From Enterobacter sp. BIGb0383 (GTDB taxonomy: Bacteria; Pseudomonadota; Gammaproteobacteria; Enterobacterales; Enterobacteriaceae): DNA of 64,000 nucleotides. The first letter of the stretch is position 1; the number at the start of each line of letters is the position of its first letter. Where the stretch lies: NCBI RefSeq assembly GCF_003751845.1, contig NZ_RJKQ01000006.1:62001-126000 (forward strand). Reading direction: 5' to 3'. Both the position numbers and the translations under genes were made by a program. Below the pieces are notes generated by a model, which worked only from the letters and a program-made list of their open reading frames with translations, searched no databases and was not told the DNA's origin. Below, piece after piece: positions 51,866 through 59,895 of this stretch.

Positions 51866-52789
51866 TCAGGATTCCTGATTAAGCGAGCCTTCGCTGGAGG
51901 GCCCTGCGACTTTTTTCTTTTTCAGCTTCAGCTCGCTCACCAGCACGCCAAGAATAATGAAGGCTCCGCCCAGCAGCGCCAGCCCGGGCAGTCGCTCACC
52001 GGCGATGCGCCCGAAAATCCCGGCCCAGACCGGCTCTCCGGTGTAGATCACCGTAGCCCGCGTCGGCGACACGCTGCGCTGGGCCCAGTTCATCACCACC
52101 TGGATAATGGCACTGAAAATGCCCAGCCCTGCGCCAACCATCAGCAGCGATGGCGACAGCGGCGGGACCGATTCGCCGGCGGGCACCATCGCGATAAAGG
52201 CCACCAGCGAGGCGGTCGCGAGCTGCACAACCGTCACCCGGCGCACGTCAACTTTACCGGCCCAGGCGCTAATCAAAATAATCTCTGCCGCGATAGCCAG
52301 CGCCCCGACGAGGGTAATCAGCTCCCCTTCGCCCAGCGCCAGCAGATTGTCGCCCGGCCCGGCCAGCAGAATCAGACCAATAAAGGCCAGTATAATCCCG
52401 ATACAGGACTTCACCCCCGGCAGTCGCCCGAGGCAGAGCCACTGTAGCAAAGGAACCAGCGGAACATACATGGCGGTAATAAAGGCGGATTTACTGCTGG
52501 AGATAGACTGCAGGCCCCAGGTCTGCAGGCTGTATCCCATGGCGATAGCGACACCAATCGCCACCCCGGCTTTTAGCTCGGTCAGGGTCAGGCCACGAAG
52601 GGTTCGCAGGGACAGAAGCGCCACCGCCAGGGCCGCCATGGCAAAGCGCAGGCCGACAAAAAAGAACGGGCCGCTAAGGGTGACCGCATATTGCACGGCC
52701 AGGAAAGTGCCACCCCAGAACATGGTGATCACGATCAACAGTGATTCCTGCGGTGAGACAGAGAGTTTGCAACGGGAGAGTAAAGACAT
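51866..52789 (-). CDS. EamA/DMT-family transporter
   Basis: 307 aa inner-membrane protein with ten TM segments in two EamA repeats (VITMFWGGTFLAVQYAVTLS at ~20-40; AEIILISAWAGKVDVR in the second half). Drug/metabolite exporter superfamily; substrate not predictable. Ends in a Lys-rich cytoplasmic tail (ELKLKKKKVAG). Same strand as rutR, 44 bp upstream of it, so possibly cotranscribed with or controlled by RutR; no TTGACCA-type RutR box was seen in front of it. Confidence 0.85.
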   Translation of the reverse strand: MSLLSRCKLSVSPQESLLIVITMFWGGTFLAVQYAVTLSGPFFFVGLRFAMAALAVALLSLRTLRGLTLTELKAGVAIGVAIAMGYSLQTWGLQSISSSKSAFITAMYVPLVPLLQWLCLGRLPGVKSCIGIILAFIGLILLAGPGDNLLALGEGELITLVGALAIAAEIILISAWAGKVDVRRVTVVQLATASLVAFIAMVPAGESVPPLSPSLLMVGAGLGIFSAIIQVVMNWAQRSVSPTRATVIYTGEPVWAGIFGRIAGERLPGLALLGGAFIILGVLVSELKLKKKKVAGPSSEGSLNQES

Positions 52790-52851
52790 GGTACACCTGC
52801 CAGAGAGTCAGCCCGCTAGTGTGCGTTCTGATGGCGGGAAGCGCAACCGTG

Positions 52852-52882
52852 GCAAATAAAAACCGCCGGAGGAGTCCGGCGG
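52852..52882 (-). terminator. Terminator after ymdF
   Basis: On the minus strand CCGCCGGA, CTCC loop, TCCGGCGG then TTTTTATTT. It separates ymdF from the DMT transporter. Confidence 0.88.
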
Positions 52883-52936
52883 CGAAGGCATTACATGGCT
52901 GGGGGACGCCTTGATCGGTGTCCCGGGTCTGGCAGA

Positions 52937-53110
52937 CTAGCTGCTGCGGCTACCGTGACTATTTTTGCCTCCTTTTTTACCTGCTTCCGAGGCCCGCTGC
53001 GGGTCATTTTTGAAATTCCCGCCGCTCTGCTGGCCCCCTTTACGACCTGCTTCTGATGCTCTTGAACGGTCTTCGGCAAAGTTGCCGGAACCGCCACGAT
53101 GGTTTGCCAT
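52937..53110 (-). CDS. ymdF: Stress-induced KGG-repeat protein YmdF
   Basis: 57 aa protein reading MANHRGGSGNFAEDRSRASE at the N-terminus and SHGSRSS at the end. Two copies of the RASEAG(R/K)KGG motif (residues ~17-26 and ~39-48), the con-10/KGG family of small hydrophilic stress proteins (YciG, YmdF), exactly the E. coli YmdF length. An overlapping open frame in another phase (52891-53097) is a shadow. Usually RpoS-linked; no promoter assigned here. Marks the edge of the core genome before the T6SS island. Confidence 0.92.
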   Translation of the reverse strand: MANHRGGSGNFAEDRSRASEAGRKGGQQSGGNFKNDPQRASEAGKKGGKNSHGSRSS

Positions 53111-53370
53111 TGCTGACCTCCACTGGGTTAGTCATCATACTGCATTCAGTAAAAGAGGATTCTTTCACCTGACGATCGACAGATAAGAGCGCTATCTGCA
53201 TCGTGTATCACTAAGCATAGTGAATCCCTCCCGGTTCAGCCGCCGCTGTTAATATCCTGCAACAGGATCTTCCCGCGATGCTGACGTCGTTCCCCGACGC
53301 AATAGATAAGCAACTCTTATACTTCATAAAAGGGGAAGGTAACAAAATATGACTTTCTGCAGCCATAAAA

Positions 53371-56300
53371 TCACCTTGTCGCCGGGATAAAAATGACCTC
53401 AGGCAGACGGAATCCCTGCAACAATAAAATATCCAGCGGGTTTTGCCATTCCGCGGCGTCCAGCAGGTAATTCAGGGGTAAACCATCCTGTGCCGTCCAG
53501 GTCAGACGATACCGGTTAAGCCCCTGCGGCGTGACCTTTGCCTGCGCCAGCAGACGGATAAATCCCCACTGCCCTGGCAGGTCGCTATACAATCGCGCGC
53601 CGGCCCTGGCGCTGTTCCACATCAGAGAGGTTCCCGGCTGATACGTCTCCCCCGGCCAGTGAATGTCCCGCCAGAAAGGCATCTGGTTGGCGTAATCCAG
53701 CCGCTGCCCGTCAATAAACAGCCGGGTACTCACCACATCGCGAGCGGTTTCGGGCTGCAGACGAAATTTCACGCCAGTAGTCTCGCTGAACAGCGTCATT
53801 CCGATCCGGTTAAGCCGGTTCAGGGCCGTCAGAAACGCGGGGCTGACCGTCAGTCCTGGCGGTAATGTTTTTGCGACCTGCCAGCGGTTGCCCCTGAATT
53901 CCAGCACGCCCTGTAAATTATCGCGGATAAAAAAGGCAAGATGACCGATGTCGGGACGGATAAACTCGCCAATCTCTGCCAGATTCGCGTCGGCACCGGC
54001 GCTGCTGAAGGGATATTTGCCGTCAAAACGTCGGTGCCAGAGGGTCACGATCTCTTCCTGCCACCGGCTATTCATCCTGCCGATCCCTTGCTGCATCACG
54101 TCCTGCCATGCGTAGCCGAACGGGGCGATAAAAAGCGCATTCCCGGCCGGGCTCAGTTTTCCGCCCAGCTGATTGCGTATTCGTTCCGGCAGTTCAGCGG
54201 CGCTGTTGTTCAGCTGCGTCCCTTTAAATATGGACGTTGCCAGCGCCCGGGCCCGACCCGAGGCCGCATCAATATTGCGCATCTGGTCACGAAGCCGTGC
54301 GGCCTGGGAGATCCACTGCCGGAGCGTGATGCCATTATCTCCCGGGAGCGGACGCCCTTTCTCCATGGCCACCAGCCCACCAAACACCGGCTCCAGCAAA
54401 GTATGCACCTGACCCCGGGTTTCATCCGGGCTGCCCGCCAGTCCCTGCCAGCTTAGCTCGTGCATCAGCGCGATCAGGGGCGAACGGTTCGGATCGGCCA
54501 GACCTGCCAGTTGTTCCGTGCGGCTTTGGGGAGCAGTCCAGGTTATCTGGTTAAGCATCTGCTGCCAGGCGGCCGCATATTCCGTGAAATATCGCGATCT
54601 AAGGCGGCTACGCATCGCTTCAGGACTCAATTCCCCCTGCTGTGGACCCAGGACCCAGGCGGTCTGCTCCTGAATAGCCTGAACCTGTTGCTCAATCGCC
54701 GGACGCACCTGCTCTTCCCAGGCGGCGCGGGTGAATTCCCCTGGGACGGTGGCCGTTGATTGATAAAAACCGTTCAGGTCAGCATCTCCGCTCAGCTGGC
54801 TCAGTGACATATCGGCATGGTGGCGACGGGCCTGGTCAACGATCGCCTGCCAGCGCTTCGCTTCCGCCCGGGGCCCCTTCATCTCTTCCACCAGCACCAG
54901 GCGCGCCTGAGAAACCAACGCCTTATCAGGAGTGATACGCAGCACCGGATAATCGTGCAGCCGTGCGGCAAACCAGGCCAGCTGCGATAGCGGAAGCTGT
55001 GGCAGGACGACTTTCAGCTGTCCGGTCAGAAAGCGCCGTGCCGCTTCATCCCCGGTGCGTTCCGGCATGGATAGCATCAGCAGCGCTTTAAGACGATCAT
55101 AGCGGGTTGTCGGGTCCATGGAGGGTGAGACAAGCTGATGCTCAAGCGCACGTCGGGCCGGTAAGGCTATCCGGGCGCTGGCCAGACGGAGATATTCCGG
55201 CCACAGAAGCGGCGGCAGCCGGTCTGAAATATCCATCCCGAAGCGACGATACCAGGGGGTTCCCGTGTGCTGCTGGTCGATCAGCGCCTGCAAATGAGCC
55301 TGGACGGCCTCCAACTGTGGGTCAGAGGCTGTGGAAGTGATAAGCAGTGCCTGCGTCTGGCGCAAAAGGCTAAAATTGCTGGCACCTGAAACGATCGTCC
55401 CCATCCCCCACAGCGCCAGCAATGCCCACAGACACCAGAGCAGCACCGTGCGGATATCGGTGGTGATATTTTTCCCCGGCAGGCCTTCGCAGTGCCCGGT
55501 AATTCCACGCCAGATAGCGCCCATGCGCTGCTGATACAGAAAGTCAGTCTCGTTCTTAACCAGCGATGAGGTAAAGAGCATCCCGTGCAGCCGGAGAGGC
55601 GTCGCTTCATCACTGAAAGCACGGAAGAAGGCCACCAGACGGGCCACACCCTCTTCTTTCAGCCGGGATGAGAGGCGCAGCAGATAATCCTGGCGGGGAT
55701 TGTGGGCCAGGCTCTGCATGCCGGGGGGAATCAGGCGGCTGGCGAGCGTGTTCAATGATGCCGCCAGCGTATCGGTACTGAACGCCGTATCCGATAATGC
55801 CGCCACCAGGGGATGCTGAGCCAGGTCCTGCGGCCAGAGGGATGTCGTGACCTCCAGCCGGTAAAAAGGCGGCTGCCAGCGCAGTTCGTCCTGCATTGAC
55901 CACAGCCCGCGCTGCAGGGTATCGGTGTCGACCGCAGACAGGACCGTATCGTCCGCCGCATAAATCAGCGCATCAACGGGCCTGCGCCCGCGCAGGGCTC
56001 TCAGCGCGTTGAGGTCGTGACGATTGCCCCCCGACGCCATATCCCCGCCCCACAGTAGCACCGCGCCACCACAGCGTAGCCAACCCTGCGAGGTCAGGCC
56101 GGGCGCTATCTGCTCCACCTGCGAAGGCCTGCCCGTCAATAGAAGCCATGAACGGTGGCGTTTCCAGCCCCAGCGGCTCTCACGCTGCAGGTGGTGTCTG
56201 AGATCGCTGAGGTTGATCAGAGAAGGCGGCAGGGTTTCACGATCGTCCTGCGATAACGGGGGTGCGGTAATTCCCTGCTGGTCAAGTTTTTGCGGCGCGC

Positions 56301-56475
56301 TGCGCCGTATCCACAGCACAATCAGCAGGCCGATAAGCAGCAGCACGTTGACGACAATAAGCCATCCCTCCAGGGAAGGCGATCCCAGTTCCCGGGCCAG
56401 TGAATGGGGCATCCAGTTATCACGCAGCAACCAGAGCAGGCTTCCGGCAAGCAGGGTCACGATTAATCCGACCAT
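53371..56475 (-). CDS. tssM: T6SS membrane-complex protein TssM (IcmF family) with degenerate P-loop
   Basis: 1034 aa, somewhat shorter than usual (~1100-1200). TssM topology: TM1 ~2-18, TM2 ~38-56, cytoplasmic domain, TM3 ~343-362, then a large periplasmic part with ImcF-related domain and the C-terminal TssM beta domain (RLFIDGQRLDYANQ ... FIRLLAQAKV) that contacts TssJ. Where Walker A is expected the sequence is LLLTGRPSQVE (111-121), lacking GKT/S; the Walker B position reads VLLWGGD. The ImcF motif HGMLFTSSLVKNE is kept. Start overlaps the preceding gene by 13 nt. Last gene of the island. Confidence 0.85.
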   Translation of the reverse strand: MVGLIVTLLAGSLLWLLRDNWMPHSLARELGSPSLEGWLIVVNVLLLIGLLIVLWIRRSAPQKLDQQGITAPPLSQDDRETLPPSLINLSDLRHHLQRESRWGWKRHRSWLLLTGRPSQVEQIAPGLTSQGWLRCGGAVLLWGGDMASGGNRHDLNALRALRGRRPVDALIYAADDTVLSAVDTDTLQRGLWSMQDELRWQPPFYRLEVTTSLWPQDLAQHPLVAALSDTAFSTDTLAASLNTLASRLIPPGMQSLAHNPRQDYLLRLSSRLKEEGVARLVAFFRAFSDEATPLRLHGMLFTSSLVKNETDFLYQQRMGAIWRGITGHCEGLPGKNITTDIRTVLLWCLWALLALWGMGTIVSGASNFSLLRQTQALLITSTASDPQLEAVQAHLQALIDQQHTGTPWYRRFGMDISDRLPPLLWPEYLRLASARIALPARRALEHQLVSPSMDPTTRYDRLKALLMLSMPERTGDEAARRFLTGQLKVVLPQLPLSQLAWFAARLHDYPVLRITPDKALVSQARLVLVEEMKGPRAEAKRWQAIVDQARRHHADMSLSQLSGDADLNGFYQSTATVPGEFTRAAWEEQVRPAIEQQVQAIQEQTAWVLGPQQGELSPEAMRSRLRSRYFTEYAAAWQQMLNQITWTAPQSRTEQLAGLADPNRSPLIALMHELSWQGLAGSPDETRGQVHTLLEPVFGGLVAMEKGRPLPGDNGITLRQWISQAARLRDQMRNIDAASGRARALATSIFKGTQLNNSAAELPERIRNQLGGKLSPAGNALFIAPFGYAWQDVMQQGIGRMNSRWQEEIVTLWHRRFDGKYPFSSAGADANLAEIGEFIRPDIGHLAFFIRDNLQGVLEFRGNRWQVAKTLPPGLTVSPAFLTALNRLNRIGMTLFSETTGVKFRLQPETARDVVSTRLFIDGQRLDYANQMPFWRDIHWPGETYQPGTSLMWNSARAGARLYSDLPGQWGFIRLLAQAKVTPQGLNRYRLTWTAQDGLPLNYLLDAAEWQNPLDILLLQGFRLPEVIFIPATR

Positions 56476-57605
56476 CTGTCACCTCCGGGTATAACCTGCT
56501 GCAGCCAGCACTGACCCTGGTACATGGAGAGAAGCAAGGTGGGTGACAGGGACTGTGCGGCGAGCGTCAGCTGGACTGCGGTTCGCGCACAGCCGGGATG
56601 ACCCAGGGCGCTATCCACATCAAACAGAGCAGGACAGGCGGTCATCTGTTCCGCACGCAGCAACTGTAATTTTTCCGTCTGCGGCGTCGGCAGAAGCGTG
56701 TGGCTGACATGGGGTATTTTTCCGGCCGGAAGCTGTTGTTGAAACATCAGCACCATCGCCTCAGACAAATGCGCAAAGGGCGTCATCAGGGATCGAGGCA
56801 GGTGGCTGGCCGGGGTAAGCTTATGGGCGTGGCAGAATGCCGGAGAGGCCAGCAGCAAACTGGCTATCTCCTCGCTGGCTTCCGGTCTGCCGTCCAGCTC
56901 GGTAAAAATCAGGCAGGTCGGTCCCTGCGGCGCACAATCGCTTGCCGCCAGCAGCCAGCCCGGGAGTCCCTCCTTATCCAGCGGCTGAAGCTCTGCCAGA
57001 GGCAGCTCCAGCCTTTTTGCTTCCTTCTCAATGGCTTCCTGCCAGAGGGTGGCCTCGCCCTCCGGACACTGAAAATAAAGATTCACCGGCCCGGGCAGCG
57101 CGTGCTGCCGGAGGTAAGCCGACACGGGGTCAAGTACAGGGGAAAGCAGTGAGGCACAGCGTGTCCATGCCAGCATCCCCTCAAGAGCCTCAAACGTCAG
57201 GCGATTATTTTGATTAAGGGGGACGATACCACCGGCAATGAGCCTCGCCCCCTGCTGCTCGGGAACCGTATGGCGTGCGCTTATCAGTACGCAGCTTCCC
57301 TGATTTGCCCAGCGCTGCCACTGGCGGCGGCGAACCGCAAGGGCCCCATTACGGGCGTGTATGCGAAAAACAGTCAACTCGTAGGCAGAAAGTCTGACGC
57401 CAAAGAGCAGAAGCCAGACAAGAAAAGGGCCGCCGCAGGCCACGTTGAGCAGATGACGCTTATCCTGGAGCTCCGTCTCTGGCAGGATAAAGATCGCCAG
57501 CATAAATCCCATAACCAGAATAACCAGCAGTCCGCCGCCCCACGGCCACACGCGGGGGAAAGCCGGGCGCGGCGTATCGTCCATGACAGGTATTGTCCAG
57601 TTCAC
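56463..57605 (-). CDS. Unrecognised T6SS-linked membrane protein
   Basis: 380 aa, not recognised. Two TM helices near 24-42 and 57-75 with a short charged periplasmic or cytoplasmic loop between, then ~300 residues of soluble, Leu/Ala/Gln-rich sequence with several Cys (e.g. LAASDCAPQGPTCLIF). No catalytic motif seen. Its last 13 nt overlap tssM and it begins 3 bp after the PAAR gene, so it is coupled to tssM and probably works with the T6SS membrane complex. Same GC-rich codon use as tssM. Confidence 0.75.
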   Translation of the reverse strand: MNWTIPVMDDTPRPAFPRVWPWGGGLLVILVMGFMLAIFILPETELQDKRHLLNVACGGPFLVWLLLFGVRLSAYELTVFRIHARNGALAVRRRQWQRWANQGSCVLISARHTVPEQQGARLIAGGIVPLNQNNRLTFEALEGMLAWTRCASLLSPVLDPVSAYLRQHALPGPVNLYFQCPEGEATLWQEAIEKEAKRLELPLAELQPLDKEGLPGWLLAASDCAPQGPTCLIFTELDGRPEASEEIASLLLASPAFCHAHKLTPASHLPRSLMTPFAHLSEAMVLMFQQQLPAGKIPHVSHTLLPTPQTEKLQLLRAEQMTACPALFDVDSALGHPGCARTAVQLTLAAQSLSPTLLLSMYQGQCWLQQVIPGGDRWSD

Positions 57606-57608
57606 GTT

Positions 57609-57869
57609 TTACTCCTCTCCCGCCTGACTCAGGCTGGCAAGCAGACTGCAGCCACATTCGGTTTTAAACTGGTGTAACGCAGCCTGTCGCCCGCCGATCA
57701 TAATCCGCGTGCTGCCGGGCAGAATGGCGTTCACGCCATGCCCCGGCATCGGACAGCTCACTTTATCGTCCACCAGCGCCACGTTTTTTCCATACACTTG
57801 CGGACCGGAGGCCGTTATCACCTTCCCGCCGTGATCGGTCCCGTCACCGAGACGTATAAATGCGCGCAT
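57609..57869 (-). CDS. PAAR-domain T6SS spike tip protein
   Basis: 86 aa single-domain PAAR protein that sharpens the VgrG trimer tip. GDGTDHGGKVITASGPQV at the start, then DDKVSCPMPGHGVNAILPGS with Cys and His for tip metal binding (C39, H44) and later His/Cys residues. No effector extension. Only 3 bp before the 380-aa membrane protein gene, and 65 bp after the Sel1 genes. Confidence 0.9.
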   Translation of the reverse strand: MRAFIRLGDGTDHGGKVITASGPQVYGKNVALVDDKVSCPMPGHGVNAILPGSTRIMIGGRQAALHQFKTECGCSLLASLSQAGEE

Positions 57870-57934
57870 AGCGCCTCCTTTCTGTCTGTTATGGGTAATA
57901 CTGGTTTTTTTATTCGAACCGTTAAGGCGTGTGG

Positions 57935-58909
57935 TTACCGTGCTTTTTTATATTCAAAGGTTCCGTCCCAGTCGGGAAGTTTTTCTGGTGGTAATGGGAC
58001 GATTTTATCAATATCGGGAAATCGGGCTGAAGGGTTACGGTCAATTTCTTTCTCTATTAAAGAGTAACGACGAACTCGTTCTGGATCTTTATCGACAGAT
58101 AGAAAATCATAACTATGTTCAGGCGATGGTGCATTGAATGCACCGACTAATCTTAAAGCAGAGTAAGTATTCCCATTCTTCACACCTAGCTGATAATATT
58201 TTATTGCTTTCGAATAATCTTTTATTTTTAACAAGTGAAACCATCCAGCCAACCAGTCTGCGGCTTCTCCATTCCCCTGGTTTGCGGAACAATCCAGCAT
58301 CGCCTCACCAATTTTCGGATTGAATACCGGATTCTTTTTAAAATGAACCCTAAGTGTTTTAGGCTCGGTATAGTCCTCAAACTGTTCAGTCAGAAACAGC
58401 TGGCCCAGATAGTTCTGCGCCTCCGGACTACCCAGATCGGCGGCTTTACGAAAATAAGCTAATGCCGCGGTTTTATCCCTTTTAACACCATAGCCGGTTT
58501 GAAGGTAATGCCCCATTAAATGGTAGCCTGCGGGAATATTTTTCTGCATCATACGTTCAGTAATCGTGATCGCTTCCTCCTGAGCAGATTTTCCCTTGAG
58601 CGGTGTAGCAAGTCTTCGAGCAAGCATATTTTGCAAATTGATCATTGCTTTATAGTGGTCTTTTCCTGCCGCCTGACGGTAAAGATTCGCTATCTTATCA
58701 AAATTTTTCTCGCCCGCTGCTTTTTGCATATTACGGGCTTCTCGGAACCAGAGGTCGCTCTGAGGATCCAGAGGGGGAAGATGCTCGTTTTCTGTTGAAC
58801 AGCTAAATGACAGGGTTATATCCTTCGGTTCCGACGCTTTTTCATTATTGCAGCCGGTTAAAGCCCATATGATTGCGACGGCACAGAGATACCGTATTCG
58901 ATAATTCAT
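57935..58909 (-). CDS. Sel1-repeat lipoprotein, probable Tle5 immunity protein (copy 2)
   Basis: 324 aa lipoprotein: signal peptide to lipobox LTGC at ~17-20, then helical Sel1-type repeats (RDKTAALAYFRKAADLGSPEAQNYLGQLF around 150-185; YSKAIKYYQLGVKNG). Paralogue of the preceding gene, with near-identical ends. Sel1-repeat proteins encoded beside T6SS phospholipase D effectors (e.g. PA5086-5088 with PldB) are immunity proteins. ATG overlaps the upstream stop by one base (TAATG). AT-richer than the T6SS genes around it. Confidence 0.82.
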   Translation of the reverse strand: MNYRIRYLCAVAIIWALTGCNNEKASEPKDITLSFSCSTENEHLPPLDPQSDLWFREARNMQKAAGEKNFDKIANLYRQAAGKDHYKAMINLQNMLARRLATPLKGKSAQEEAITITERMMQKNIPAGYHLMGHYLQTGYGVKRDKTAALAYFRKAADLGSPEAQNYLGQLFLTEQFEDYTEPKTLRVHFKKNPVFNPKIGEAMLDCSANQGNGEAADWLAGWFHLLKIKDYSKAIKYYQLGVKNGNTYSALRLVGAFNAPSPEHSYDFLSVDKDPERVRRYSLIEKEIDRNPSARFPDIDKIVPLPPEKLPDWDGTFEYKKAR

Positions 58910-59895
58910 TAGCTCTTGCCCTCCTGCGAAACTTTTTTATATTCAAAAGTTCCGTCCCAGTCGGGAAGTTTTTCTGGGGGTAAAGGGACGATTTTATCGA
59001 TATCGGGAAATCGGGCTGAAGGGTTACGGTCAATTTCTTTTTCTATTAAAGAGTAACGACGAACTCGTTCTGGATCTTTTTCAACTCCGAGGTAAGTTCC
59101 TCTGTTATTTGACTTGGGAGCATTAAACGTCGATTTTAATGTTAATGCAGATAGAACGCTACCATTTTTAACTCCTTGCTGATAGTAATGTAATCCATTC
59201 GGATAATCATATTTTAACACACTAAACCAAATGGCAAGTTTATATGCTGCATCACCATTCCCTTGGTTTATGGAACAATCCAGCATCGCCTCACCAACTT
59301 TCGGATTGAAAACAGGATTCTTTTTAAAATGAACCCTAAGCGTTTTAGGCTCGGTATAATCTTCAAACTGTTCAGTCAGAAAAAGTTGGCCCAGATAGTT
59401 CTGCGCCTCCGGGTTACCCAGATCGGCGGCTTTACGAAAATAGGCTAATGCCGCAGTTTTATCCCTTTTAACACCATAGCCGATTTCAAGATAATGTCCC
59501 ATAAGATAATAACCAGCGGGAATATTAATCTGCATCATACGCTCAGTAATCGCGATCACCTCCTCCTGAGGGGATTTACCTTTTACTGGCGTAGCAAGCC
59601 TTCGGGACAGAATATTCTGAAGATTAATCATCGCCTTATAGTGGTCTTTCTCGGTTGCCTGTCGGTAAAGATTCGCAATCACATCAAAATTTTTCTCGCC
59701 CGCTGCTTTTTGCATACTGCGAGCAAGACTAAACCAGATCTCAGCCTGGGGATCGAGAGGGGGGAGATGATCCGTTTCTTTTATACAGCTAAATGACAGA
59801 GTAATATCCTGCATATCGTGTCCTTTTTCGTTATCGCAGCCAGTTAAATGTAATATGGAAATTATTGTGATAATATACTTTGACAGGTATTCCAT
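58909..59895 (-). CDS. Sel1-repeat lipoprotein, probable Tle5 immunity protein (copy 1)
   Basis: 328 aa lipoprotein with lipobox LTGC at ~17-20 and Sel1 repeats including RDKTAALAYFRKAADLGNPEAQNYLG. It lies directly after the phospholipase gene, sharing one base (TAATG), so it is made together with the effector. Strongly similar to copy 2; the main differences are at residues ~225-275. A periplasmic anchor suits protection against a lipase delivered into the periplasm. Function inferred from family and position. Confidence 0.84.
   Translation of the reverse strand: MEYLSKYIITIISILHLTGCDNEKGHDMQDITLSFSCIKETDHLPPLDPQAEIWFSLARSMQKAAGEKNFDVIANLYRQATEKDHYKAMINLQNILSRRLATPVKGKSPQEEVIAITERMMQINIPAGYYLMGHYLEIGYGVKRDKTAALAYFRKAADLGNPEAQNYLGQLFLTEQFEDYTEPKTLRVHFKKNPVFNPKVGEAMLDCSINQGNGDAAYKLAIWFSVLKYDYPNGLHYYQQGVKNGSVLSALTLKSTFNAPKSNNRGTYLGVEKDPERVRRYSLIEKEIDRNPSARFPDIDKIVPLPPEKLPDWDGTFEYKKVSQEGKS

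Noticed and set aside
52891-53097. 68-aa open frame over ymdF
   Set aside because: It is in a different phase; the phase starting at 53110 encodes the KGG-repeat protein YmdF exactly, with a proper family match.
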